Of a stretch of 14,280 nucleotides of DNA, positions 7,196-14,244 are shown piece after piece (positions within the stretch are counted from its first letter, which is position 1; each line of letters starts with the position of its first letter). The translations under genes and the position numbers were made by a program. Origin of the DNA: Actinomycetota bacterium (lineage in GTDB: Bacteria; Actinomycetota; Actinomycetes; Nanopelagicales; Nanopelagicaceae); the NCBI GenBank assembly GCA_009699825.1, contig WLNM01000017.1:1-14280 (forward strand), given 5' to 3'. The notes beneath the pieces were generated by a model. The model ran no database searches, was not told the origin of the DNA, and worked only from the letters and a program-made list of their open reading frames with translations.

Positions 7196-9100
7196 GTGTC
7201 AGCACATCCGCTAGATCCGCTTTCTGCCGCAGAGCAAGAGTCCCTTGTTAAATTTGCACGCACTGCTTGGAAATTAGATCATCGTCATTTAATTGCGATG
7301 TTGCAGTTACATGAACCAACTAAAGAGTTTTTAAGTAATTGGAAATCCGGCGATGCATTTGTGCGTAATGGGCGCATCACAATCTGGGATCAAGAGAAGG
7401 CGATTGTTTCCGAAGGTGTTATCTCAACAAATGGTGAAGTAAAGAGTTACACAGAAATTCCTGGAGCTAAGGCGCCTGTTCTTGCAATCGAATCTGATCG
7501 TGCAATTGAGGTGGCTCGTAGCGATCAACGAGTCATAGATGCACTAAAAAAACGTGGGATTAATTCTCCTGATGACGTGCACATGGAAACCTGGCCAATT
7601 GGTGCCAAGATTCCTGATTACATCGATGATGGTCGTCGCGTTATCTGGACTCCTATGTGGCACAAGCGCGATAAAGATGGAAACTTTTATGCACATCCAA
7701 TTAATGGTCTGCATGCAATTGTTGATATCGATAAGTTCGAAGTTGTTGGAATTGAAGATGATGAACAAACACCGATTCCACAAACTCCAGGTCCGTACCG
7801 CGAATCACAGCAAGAATCCCTTGTTCACTTAAAAGAGCTTTCAATCCACCAACCAGAGGGTCCTTCATTTAACGTCAATGGATGGCGAATTGATTGGGAA
7901 CGCTGGAACTTCAGAGTTGGATTTGATCAACGTGAAGGTTTAGTAGTTCACGATGTTCGCTTTAATGACAATGGCACAGAGCGCAAAATTGCTCACCGCT
8001 TATCCATCGCAGAATTAGTTATTCCATACGGAGATCCAAGCCAAGGTGCGTATCGCAAGAACGCATTTGATACTGGTGAATATGGACTCGGAAACTTCAC
8101 TAATTCACTCACACTGGGTTGCGATTGTTTAGGTGAGATTACTTATTTAGATGTTGCAGTCACCGATGGTGATGGAAAAGTACGCGAGATTAAGAACGCT
8201 ATTTGTATGCACGAAGAAGACTTTGGAATTTTATGGAAGCACGTTGATATAGATGGACATCCAGAAGTACGCCGTAGTCGCCGATTCGTTCTTTCCTCAA
8301 TTGTTACTGTAAATAATTATGAATATGGGTATTACTGGTATTTCTACCAAGATGGTGTAATTGAATTCGAAGCGAAACTCACAGGCATTCTTTTAACTCT
8401 CGGAGATAATCCTCATGCAGATCATCCATCTGCCACAGAAATCGAACCGGGCTTGTTCGCTCCATATCATCAACATGTTTTCTGCGCGCGGCTGGATTTA
8501 GATGTTGATGGACCAAACAACAGTGTTGTTGAAGTTGATTCTTTTGCACATCCAATGGGACCAAAAAATCCGTATGGTGGGGCATTTGAAACTAGTGAAA
8601 CTGTTTTCAAGGACGAGAAAAGTGCTCAACGTTTATATGACTTAATGAAGTCTCGATACTGGAAAATTGTTAATCCAAATAAGAAAAACCACATGGGTAA
8701 ACCAGTTGGTTACAAACTTATTACTGGTGGGAATTCATACCCATTAACTCTTCCAGAATCTGTTTTAGGTAAGCGCGCAGGTTTTATGTATCAACACTTG
8801 TGGGTTACTAAGAACACTGAAGAAGAGCGATACCCAGCTGGCGATTATCCCTTCCAACATCCAGGTGGAGATGGGTTACCACGATGGACGCAAGCAAACC
8901 GATCAATTGAAAATACAGATGTTGTTATGTGGTACGTCTTTGGACTAAATCACATTCCACGAATTGAAGATTGGCCAGTTATGCCAGTTGAGCGCTTAGG
9001 TTTTATGTTAAAACCAATGGGATTCTTTAAGCGCACGCCTGCAATGGATGTTGCTCCGAATAAAGAGGTTTGCAGTTGCGGTGGTAACTGCGCACACTAA
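7196..9100 (+). CDS. Copper amine oxidase (topaquinone enzyme, primary-amine oxidase)
   Basis: This 634-residue enzyme oxidises primary amines to aldehyde, ammonia and H2O2 using Cu2+ and a self-made topaquinone cofactor. The key residues are present: catalytic base D292 (AFDTGEYGLGN), topaquinone precursor Y375 in N-Y-E-Y, copper ligands H425 and H427 (HQHVFCARLDLD) and H586 (FGLNHIPRIEDWPVMP). Their spacing closely follows Arthrobacter globiformis phenethylamine oxidase (D298, Y382, H431, H433, H592), so an aromatic monoamine such as tyramine or phenethylamine is the likeliest substrate. There is no signal peptide, so it acts in the cytoplasm. The C terminus is Cys-rich (EVCSCGGNCAH). GTG 7196 is chosen over TTG 7187 because GAGAG lies nine bases before it and it gives the usual N terminus (SAHPLDPLSAAE). 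It is probably cotranscribed with the carboxypeptidase gene. Confidence 0.95.
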   Translation: MSAHPLDPLSAAEQESLVKFARTAWKLDHRHLIAMLQLHEPTKEFLSNWKSGDAFVRNGRITIWDQEKAIVSEGVISTNGEVKSYTEIPGAKAPVLAIESDRAIEVARSDQRVIDALKKRGINSPDDVHMETWPIGAKIPDYIDDGRRVIWTPMWHKRDKDGNFYAHPINGLHAIVDIDKFEVVGIEDDEQTPIPQTPGPYRESQQESLVHLKELSIHQPEGPSFNVNGWRIDWERWNFRVGFDQREGLVVHDVRFNDNGTERKIAHRLSIAELVIPYGDPSQGAYRKNAFDTGEYGLGNFTNSLTLGCDCLGEITYLDVAVTDGDGKVREIKNAICMHEEDFGILWKHVDIDGHPEVRRSRRFVLSSIVTVNNYEYGYYWYFYQDGVIEFEAKLTGILLTLGDNPHADHPSATEIEPGLFAPYHQHVFCARLDLDVDGPNNSVVEVDSFAHPMGPKNPYGGAFETSETVFKDEKSAQRLYDLMKSRYWKIVNPNKKNHMGKPVGYKLITGGNSYPLTLPESVLGKRAGFMYQHLWVTKNTEEERYPAGDYPFQHPGGDGLPRWTQANRSIENTDVVMWYVFGLNHIPRIEDWPVMPVERLGFMLKPMGFFKRTPAMDVAPNKEVCSCGGNCAH

Positions 9101-9101
9101 C

Positions 9102-9107
9102 TATGAT
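9102..9107 (+). promoter_or_regulatory. -10 element of a leaderless ctaB promoter
   Basis: TATGAT, one base from the TATAAT consensus, ends exactly six bases before GTG 9114 and begins one base after the amine oxidase stop codon. Transcription would start at the GTG. No good -35 is seen at 17-18 bases. This fixes the ctaB start and suggests ctaB can be expressed apart from the upstream operon. Confidence 0.6.
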
Positions 9108-9113
9108 GGTCAG

Positions 9114-10001
9114 GTGAGCACACATACCGCTGCTGAACAGGGTCGCGGATATTTAGATTTGATGAAGTTGCGAGTTGTTGAATTATTACTCGTTACGACT
9201 GTGCCGGCACTAGTTTTAGCAGAAGGCAAACTTCCAGGATTAGTTGTTACAGCTGCATCAATTATTGGCGGTACTTTGGCAGCAGGGGCTGCGAATGCGT
9301 ACAACATGATTATCGAAAGCGATATAGATAAGTTAATGGCGCGAACATCTAAGCGCCCATTGGTTACTGGTGTTTTATCTAAACCGCAAGCAACGGTGTT
9401 TGCAACTATTGTTGCAATCGCATCGCTCATTATTTTCTGGGTATTTACAACTCCTCTTGCAACTCTTTTAACTCTTGTCGCAATTGTTTTCTACGTGGTT
9501 GTGTACACGATGGGATTAAAACGTCGTACTGCGCAAAATATTGTGTGGGGCGGAGCGGCAGGTTGCATGCCTGTCTTCATTGGATGGGCTGCCGTAACTA
9601 ACTCGCTATCTTGGACAGCAGTTGCCTTCTTTATGGTTATTTTCTTCTGGACTCCACCACATTTTTGGGCGTTGGCAATCAAGTATAAAGATGATTACGC
9701 GGCTGCAAATATTCCAATGTTGCCAGTGGTTGCGACCCGTAATCGCGTGCACCACGAAATGTGGCTACACACAGTTGCGATGATTGTTTCATCCATTGCT
9801 TTGATTCGCTTTGCAGATCTGCAGTTATGGGCCTTGATTTTAACCATCGGATTAGGGCTTGTATTTGCCGGTCAACTTATTCAATTGCGCGAAACAACTC
9901 CGGATTACACCAAAGTAGCAGGAAAGATTTTCCAGTGGTCAATTACGTATTTGAGTTTGTTATCAGTATTGCTAGTTGTTGCTCAGCTGTTAAAGGCTTG
10001 A
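9114..10001 (+). CDS. ctaB: Protoheme IX farnesyltransferase (heme o synthase)
   Basis: This 295-residue UbiA-superfamily membrane enzyme adds a farnesyl group from farnesyl diphosphate to heme b, giving heme o, the precursor of heme a for cytochrome oxidase. The first prenyl-diphosphate motif is seen at N64 to about R83 (NMIIESDIDKLMARTSKRPL), where the first Asp of the usual N-x3-D-x-D-x-D pattern is Glu. The second region includes KYKDDYAAANIPMLPV. About eight to nine helices follow. GTG 9114 is supported by a TATGAT hexamer six bases upstream and gives a normal short cytosolic N terminus; a start further upstream would run into the amine oxidase gene. With the oxidase subunit III at the left edge it points to aa3/bo-type heme-copper respiration. 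Its 3' end overlaps metZ on the other strand by 19 bases. Confidence 0.95.
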   Translation: MSTHTAAEQGRGYLDLMKLRVVELLLVTTVPALVLAEGKLPGLVVTAASIIGGTLAAGAANAYNMIIESDIDKLMARTSKRPLVTGVLSKPQATVFATIVAIASLIIFWVFTTPLATLLTLVAIVFYVVVYTMGLKRRTAQNIVWGGAAGCMPVFIGWAAVTNSLSWTAVAFFMVIFFWTPPHFWALAIKYKDDYAAANIPMLPVVATRNRVHHEMWLHTVAMIVSSIALIRFADLQLWALILTIGLGLVFAGQLIQLRETTPDYTKVAGKIFQWSITYLSLLSVLLVVAQLLKA

Positions 10002-11209
10002 GTTAAATCTTTAATCAAATCTGCACTTGCTTCTAAGCCGACAGATAAACGCAAAACCGATGGAGTAATACCCATTGCTGCTTGGACCTCGGGACTTAAA
10101 CGTTTGTGTGTTGTGGACGCAGGATGAGTAATAAGTGACTTGCTATCTCCAAGATTGTTAGAAATATCAATTACTACTAGGCGATCAAGAAAAGCGAACG
10201 CATCTTTTTTTGTGCCATTTAGTTCAATTCCGATAGTTGTGCCACCAGCTCCATTCATCTGCTTTTGCGCAAGAGCATATTCAGGATGAGATTTAAGTCC
10301 TGGATAGCGAACCGCTTTAACTTCTTTACGTGATTCAAGAAATTCAGCGATTGTTTGTGCGCTTGTATTCATCTTTTCTACGCGCATCTGCATAGTTTCA
10401 AGAGATTTAAGTAATACCCACGCATTAAACGCACTGATAGTTGGTCCTGTATGTCGAATAAATGGTAAGAAATATTCCTGCATGTAACCAAAGGAACCAA
10501 GGACCGCACCCGCTAGCACTCTGCCCTGTCCATCAATGTGTTTCGTTGCAGAGTACATGACCACATCTGCCCCAAGTTGTAATGGCTTCTGATAGATAGG
10601 TGAAGCCATAACGTTGTCAATAATTACTGTTGCGCCAACTTTATGTGCAAGGTCGCTCACCATCTTTATATCTACTATGTCTAACATCGGGTTACTCGGT
10701 GTTTCAATAAAGACTGCCTTTGTTGGAGAATTTAAAGCTGTTGCCCATGCACTTTGGTCATTGCCCTTAACGAGTTCGACTGTGACTCCCCATTTAGGCA
10801 AAATTTCAGTAAGCACGACATAGCAAGAGCTAAACATCGAAGCGGACGCAACAACGCAGTCTCCGGATTTCACTAAGCAAGCAATAGCGGCAAACATTGC
10901 AGACATTCCAGAACCAGTTGCTACGCAGAATTCGGCGCCTTCAATTGCAGCAAGTCTTTGTTCAAACATGGAAACTGTTGGGTTGGCAAAGCGACCATAA
11001 ACAAAGTGATCAGTTTCATCAATGAATGCTTCTTCTGCTTCTTGCGCATTTGAATATGTAAAACCACTTGTGAGGTAAAGCGCTTCTGATGTTTCACCAA
11101 AACCAGAACGCGCAAGACCTGCACGTACTGCTTGTGTTTGTGGATCGAGTGTCCAATTAGGATCTGGACGCTCAGATCGGGGTTGGTAACCCCATGGGCG
11201 CTTTGACAT
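9983..11209 (-). CDS. metZ: O-succinylhomoserine sulfhydrylase
   Basis: This 408-residue cytosolic PLP enzyme of the Cys/Met-metabolism family makes homocysteine directly from an O-acylhomoserine and sulfide. Visible features are the YGRFANPT segment that contacts PLP phosphate, the GSGMSAM phosphate-binding loop, ETPSNPMLDI, the DNVMASP strand and the PLP lysine K223 in YSATKHIDGQGR. The HIDGQGR sequence after the lysine is characteristic of MetZ rather than of cystathionine gamma-synthase or methionine gamma-lyase, so O-succinylhomoserine is the expected substrate; O-acetylhomoserine cannot be excluded. ATG at complement 11207-11209 is supported by a TACACT -10 exactly six bases upstream and no Shine-Dalgarno site. 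It is divergent from the ABC exporter with a 35-bp gap and overlaps the ctaB 3' end by 19 bases. Confidence 0.93.
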   Translation of the reverse strand: MSKRPWGYQPRSERPDPNWTLDPQTQAVRAGLARSGFGETSEALYLTSGFTYSNAQEAEEAFIDETDHFVYGRFANPTVSMFEQRLAAIEGAEFCVATGSGMSAMFAAIACLVKSGDCVVASASMFSSCYVVLTEILPKWGVTVELVKGNDQSAWATALNSPTKAVFIETPSNPMLDIVDIKMVSDLAHKVGATVIIDNVMASPIYQKPLQLGADVVMYSATKHIDGQGRVLAGAVLGSFGYMQEYFLPFIRHTGPTISAFNAWVLLKSLETMQMRVEKMNTSAQTIAEFLESRKEVKAVRYPGLKSHPEYALAQKQMNGAGGTTIGIELNGTKKDAFAFLDRLVVIDISNNLGDSKSLITHPASTTHKRLSPEVQAAMGITPSVLRLSVGLEASADLIKDLTQAFNS

Positions 11210-11215
11210 AGAAGA

Positions 11216-11221
11216 AGTGTA
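11216..11221 (-). promoter_or_regulatory. -10 element of a leaderless metZ promoter
   Basis: On the minus strand TACACT (TANNNT class) ends six bases before the metZ ATG, so the transcript would start at the start codon. The bases between are pyrimidine-rich and contain no ribosome binding site. A -35 is weak at best. Confidence 0.55.
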
Positions 11222-11232
11222 ATCGCCTGTGA

Positions 11233-11238
11233 GATAGT
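11233..11238 (+). promoter_or_regulatory. -10 element of a leaderless promoter for the ABC exporter operon
   Basis: GATAGT (one mismatch to TANNNT) ends six bases before ATG 11245, the same geometry as the other leaderless starts here. No Shine-Dalgarno site precedes the ATG. A perfect TTGACA lies 24 bases further upstream, too far to be a standard -35. Confidence 0.4.
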
Positions 11239-11244
11239 GGCGTC

Positions 11245-12150
11245 ATGTCCTCTTTGGCGATATCCGTACGAGATCTGAGCAAGAAATACGGCGATCGTAT
11301 GGCTGTTTCTCATATCAACTTTGATGTTCCACTCGGTGCTGTCTGCGGATTCGTAGGACCAAATGGTTCGGGTAAAACAACAACAATGCGAATGTTGCTT
11401 GGTTTAATTTCGCACACTGGTGGAAGCGGTCAAGTACTGGATGCATCTATTGATGAACCAGAAAAATACCTGTCTCAAGTAGGCGCAATGATTGAAGGAC
11501 CAGCTTTTTATCCAGCACTTACTGGCGCGGAAAATTTAAAGGTCCTTGCAACTCTGGGTGGATTTCCAATTGAACGAGTACAAAAGTTGTTGAATCAAGT
11601 AGGACTAGGCGATCGCGCAAAGTCGAAGTACAAAACTTATTCACTCGGCATGAAACAACGCTTAGGTATTGCTGCGGCGCTATTGCCAAATCCAAAACTT
11701 CTCATGTTGGACGAACCAACAAATGGTCTTGATCCGGAAGGTATTCAAGAAGTGCGAGCATTATTGCGTTCGCTGGCAGATAGTGGAACGACGGTGTTTG
11801 TCTCTTCTCACTTATTGTCCGAACTAGAAATCATAAGTGACTATTTAGTAATGCTTCGCAAAGGTGAAGTTGTCTTTGCTGGAAAGATTGAAGAGTTATT
11901 GCTCGCACAACAACACGTCATTATTGCCAAAGGTCAAAATCATACAGATCTAGAGAAGTTGGTTTCAATTGCAACATCAATGGGGCATAGTGCAACGATT
12001 AGAAATAACGAAGTTCATGTTCATGCCAATGCCGAATGGGCATCAACACTCAATCGCGCTGCATTTGATGCGGGCATAACTTTGAGGCAATTAACTCCAC
12101 AATTACCAAACCTCGAAGAGACATTCTTTGAAATGACGGGGGATAAATAA
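11245..12150 (+). CDS. ABC transporter ATP-binding protein (BcrA-like, ABC-2 type)
   Basis: This 301-residue ATPase powers an exporter together with the following gene. Walker A is GPNGSGKT (38-45), the signature is YSLGMKQRL (132-140), Walker B is LLMLDEPTNGLDPEG (152-166) and the switch histidine is H189 in VSSHLLSELE. The Q-loop reads GAMIEGPAFYP with Glu in place of Gln, as is common in BcrA/lantibiotic-immunity-like ATPases. Residues ~210-301 form the usual extra C-terminal domain. It therefore belongs to the group exporting peptides, lipids or antibiotics; the actual substrate is unknown. The stop codon overlaps the permease start (TAATG), so the two are translationally coupled. The start at ATG 11245 is supported by a hexamer at leaderless distance. 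Confidence 0.93.
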   Translation: MSSLAISVRDLSKKYGDRMAVSHINFDVPLGAVCGFVGPNGSGKTTTMRMLLGLISHTGGSGQVLDASIDEPEKYLSQVGAMIEGPAFYPALTGAENLKVLATLGGFPIERVQKLLNQVGLGDRAKSKYKTYSLGMKQRLGIAAALLPNPKLLMLDEPTNGLDPEGIQEVRALLRSLADSGTTVFVSSHLLSELEIISDYLVMLRKGEVVFAGKIEELLLAQQHVIIAKGQNHTDLEKLVSIATSMGHSATIRNNEVHVHANAEWASTLNRAAFDAGITLRQLTPQLPNLEETFFEMTGDK

Positions 12151-12941
12151 TGTTCCGCGTAGTCTTGGCCGAATTACGCAAACTACGTCGCCCTACTTTG
12201 GTATTCGGCACGTTTGGTGCTGCGCTCTTTTTTGCAGCCCTTGTTACGTCATTTTTATTCTTATTGATCGATTCACCAGATGGAAATGGAGATCGTGGGC
12301 GCAGAATTGGACGCGAAGTGCTTTCACTCGCATCCGGTTCTGTTACTGGATTTTCATCCGTCGGTGGTCTACTTGGCTTGATTGCACTCTGTGTCTTTGC
12401 AGCGCAAACAGCGCAGGAATATACATACGGCACATTGCGCAATTTGTTAGTGCGTCAATCTGGTCGCTTACGCATTCTCGGCGGAAAATTAATTGCCAAT
12501 ATTATCTTTGCAAAGATTATGGTTTTATTTAGTGCGGCGGTCAGTATTGGTATTTCACTTGCACTTGCATCACGCGCCAAAGTTCCAACTGATTTATGGT
12601 TCACGAGTGATGGCTGGTCAGCAATTATTCACACAGTGATTAACGTCGTATTAGCCGTTATTGGCTACGGAGTATTTGGTATGGCACTCGGACTCCTATT
12701 GAGATCACCAATTAGTTCTATTTCTATTGGCGTTCTCTGGATGCTCATCATTGAAAATCTTTTGGGTGCAGTTAAAGAGAGCGCATTGGATTGGTTGCCT
12801 GGGTCACAGTTAAATACGATTGCAATGGGTGGGAGCGAAACAATTTCTTACAGCCATGCAATGCAGGTCGGTGGAGCTTATGTGATTGGAATTTCAATAA
12901 TTGCGGCAGTGCTTTTTTCTCGCCGTGATGTTGCAAATTAA
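12150..12941 (+). CDS. ABC-2 type transporter permease subunit
   Basis: This 263-residue membrane subunit has about six helices: one near residues 16-40, a long extracytoplasmic loop, and five more between about 70 and 258. It shows the usual ABC-2 signs: an N-terminal LAELRKLRRP amphipathic start, a cytoplasmic E-Y-T-Y-G-T-L-R-N coupling segment (about residues 90-98) and a C-terminal FSRRDV ending, frequent in such permeases. It forms the translocation pore and would work as a dimer with the ATPase encoded just upstream. ATG 12150 overlaps the ATPase stop by one base, with GGGGGA about seven bases before it as the ribosome site. The substrate is unknown; no biosynthetic or immunity genes are adjacent. 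Confidence 0.88.
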   Translation: MFRVVLAELRKLRRPTLVFGTFGAALFFAALVTSFLFLLIDSPDGNGDRGRRIGREVLSLASGSVTGFSSVGGLLGLIALCVFAAQTAQEYTYGTLRNLLVRQSGRLRILGGKLIANIIFAKIMVLFSAAVSIGISLALASRAKVPTDLWFTSDGWSAIIHTVINVVLAVIGYGVFGMALGLLLRSPISSISIGVLWMLIIENLLGAVKESALDWLPGSQLNTIAMGGSETISYSHAMQVGGAYVIGISIIAAVLFSRRDVAN

Positions 12942-13008
12942 GACACAGAAAACTCACAAAGTTAAATGCCTGCTTTGTACGGGCTTGTTCTTTATCCTTA
13001 GTACATCT

Positions 13009-13023
13009 CTTCCCCCATGGAGG
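13009..13023 (+). promoter_or_regulatory. Shine-Dalgarno site of the NlpC/P60 gene within a small hairpin
   Basis: GGAGG (13019-13023) lies nine bases before GTG 13033 and decides that start. The five bases CTTCC at 13009-13013 can pair with it (four Watson-Crick pairs and one G-U) around a five-base loop, which would partly hide the ribosome site in the mRNA. The stem is short, so any control is speculative. Confidence 0.4.
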
Positions 13024-13032
13024 TTGTCCTTA

Positions 13033-14235
13033 GTGAGCCGTAACCGCGCGTTAGTTCTTGCCGTGGTTCTTGGGCTAACAATTACGACTGCACCAGCATA
13101 TGCAGCAAAACCGAAACCAACTCTTGCTCAAATTGAGGCTGCAAAAAAAGCAGAAGCAGCAAAGAAAGCGGCCGCTGATGCCGCTGCAAAGAAATTGGCA
13201 TTGGCAACTCAAACACTTCGAGGATTAACTGCCAAAGCTAATGCAGCACGAGCTCTGTATGTAAAAGCACAAAAAGAGTTAGCAATTGCAACGACGGCAG
13301 CCAAAGCTGCAGCTGCTCACGCAGAAGAAACAGCGGCACAAGTAAGTGCTGCACACCGCACAATCGGAAAACTCGCAGTCGATGCCTATGTGATGGGTGG
13401 AAGCCTTACGGATATCGAACCATTGCTTAGTGCAAATGGACCACAAGATTTAGTAGATCAATTATCAACTTTGGACTCCTTAGGAGCGCAAAATACAACT
13501 GCGCTTAATCGCTATAAAGCAGCCGAAGTAATCGCCAAAGCTGCAAAGATTCAAGCAGATAACGCTAAAGCGGCTCAACAGAAAGCAACTGAAAAAGTAG
13601 CTGCTGCTAAAAAAGTTGCCGATGATGCACAAAGCGAACAGCAAAAGGAAGTGGCGCGTTTACAAAAGATTCAAGATGACTTAATGAAAGAGTTGTTAAG
13701 TGCACGAAAAGTTCGTACAACTCTCGAACAACAACGTGCACTTGCATTACTCGAAGAGAGTCAAGCGAATACGGCAACGTTTACTCCTAACCAAGCAAAG
13801 ATTTGGCCGGACATCGGCTTTAAAGGTCGTTCTACTTCTCGCACAACAGAGGCACAACGGGCTACAGCGGTTGCATTTGCAAAGAAACAAGTGCAAGCAC
13901 GTAAGCCGTACATTTGGGGTTCTGAAGGTCCAAGTTCATTTGATTGTTCTGGTTTGGTATATGCCTCTTATCGTTCCGCAGGACTTAATTGGCCAAATTG
14001 GGATCGCCTTAACTCGGCTTTATATGCAGGTTATACAAAGCACGTAAGCCTTAGTGAATTGCAACCAGGCGATTTACTTTTCTATTCTTATAAAGGAACC
14101 ATCTCGACAATTCACCACATCACAATTTACGCAGGCGGCGGGATGATGTGGGAAGCAAATTCAAAGAACGCTGGCTTGCTGTACTCCAATATCTACAGCG
14201 TTAAGGGGCTTATGCCATTTGGTGGTCGGGTCTAG
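13033..14235 (+). CDS. Secreted NlpC/P60 peptidoglycan endopeptidase with N-terminal coiled coil
   Basis: This 400-residue exported cell-wall hydrolase resembles actinobacterial Rip proteins and would cut peptide stems to separate daughter cells. Residues 1-24 are a signal peptide (SRNRALVLAVVLGL, cleavage near A-Y-A). Residues ~30-245 are Ala/Lys/Gln-rich heptad-like sequence, a long coiled coil of the kind that holds such enzymes inactive or docks on FtsX-like partners. Residues ~275-400 are the NlpC/P60 domain: nucleophile C305 in FDCSGLVYASYRSAG, H362 in IHHITIYAGGG, and at the third catalytic position E374 (MMWEANS) where many members have His. GTG 13033 is chosen because of GGAGG nine bases before it; earlier in-frame codons have no such site. 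A 91-bp gap separates it from the permease. No c-di-AMP riboswitch is evident in that gap. Confidence 0.93.
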   Translation: MSRNRALVLAVVLGLTITTAPAYAAKPKPTLAQIEAAKKAEAAKKAAADAAAKKLALATQTLRGLTAKANAARALYVKAQKELAIATTAAKAAAAHAEETAAQVSAAHRTIGKLAVDAYVMGGSLTDIEPLLSANGPQDLVDQLSTLDSLGAQNTTALNRYKAAEVIAKAAKIQADNAKAAQQKATEKVAAAKKVADDAQSEQQKEVARLQKIQDDLMKELLSARKVRTTLEQQRALALLEESQANTATFTPNQAKIWPDIGFKGRSTSRTTEAQRATAVAFAKKQVQARKPYIWGSEGPSSFDCSGLVYASYRSAGLNWPNWDRLNSALYAGYTKHVSLSELQPGDLLFYSYKGTISTIHHITIYAGGGMMWEANSKNAGLLYSNIYSVKGLMPFGGRV

Positions 14236-14238
14236 TCT
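14233..14238 (+). promoter_or_regulatory. -10 element of a leaderless promoter overlapping the NlpC/P60 stop codon
   Basis: TAGTCT (TANNNT class) starts with the TAG stop of the NlpC/P60 gene and ends six bases before ATG 14245, the leaderless spacing seen at the other starts here. TTATGC 17 bases upstream is only a poor -35. Confidence 0.5.
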
Positions 14239-14244
14239 TAGACC

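Noticed and set aside
9048..9113. A longer ctaB starting inside the amine oxidase gene
   Set aside because: The added N-terminal residues come from the amine oxidase codons in another frame, and the TATGAT hexamer defines GTG 9114.
11203..11208. Perfect TTGACA as -35 of the ABC exporter promoter
   Set aside because: Spacing to the best -10 is 24 bases, and the bases are also the metZ start region on the other strand. I kept it only as a question within a finding.
11245..12941. ABC exporter as part of an antibiotic or defence cluster
   Set aside because: The ATPase is BcrA-like, but no biosynthetic, immunity, two-component or nuclease genes are adjacent; neighbours are metZ and a wall hydrolase.
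12956..12978. ACAAAG/CTTTGT inverted repeat as a terminator after the ABC permease gene
   Set aside because: The stem is six base pairs, mostly A-T, the loop is 11 bases and no T-tract follows, so it is not a convincing intrinsic terminator.
12942..13032. A c-di-AMP-type riboswitch before the NlpC/P60 gene
   Set aside because: Such riboswitches are common before actinobacterial wall hydrolase genes, but the 91-bp gap is too short and shows none of the expected long paired structure.
13139..13200. Repetitive Ala/Lys codons in the NlpC/P60 gene as a DNA repeat
   Set aside because: The GCA/AAA-rich repetition is coding for the coiled coil and is not a regular nucleotide repeat.
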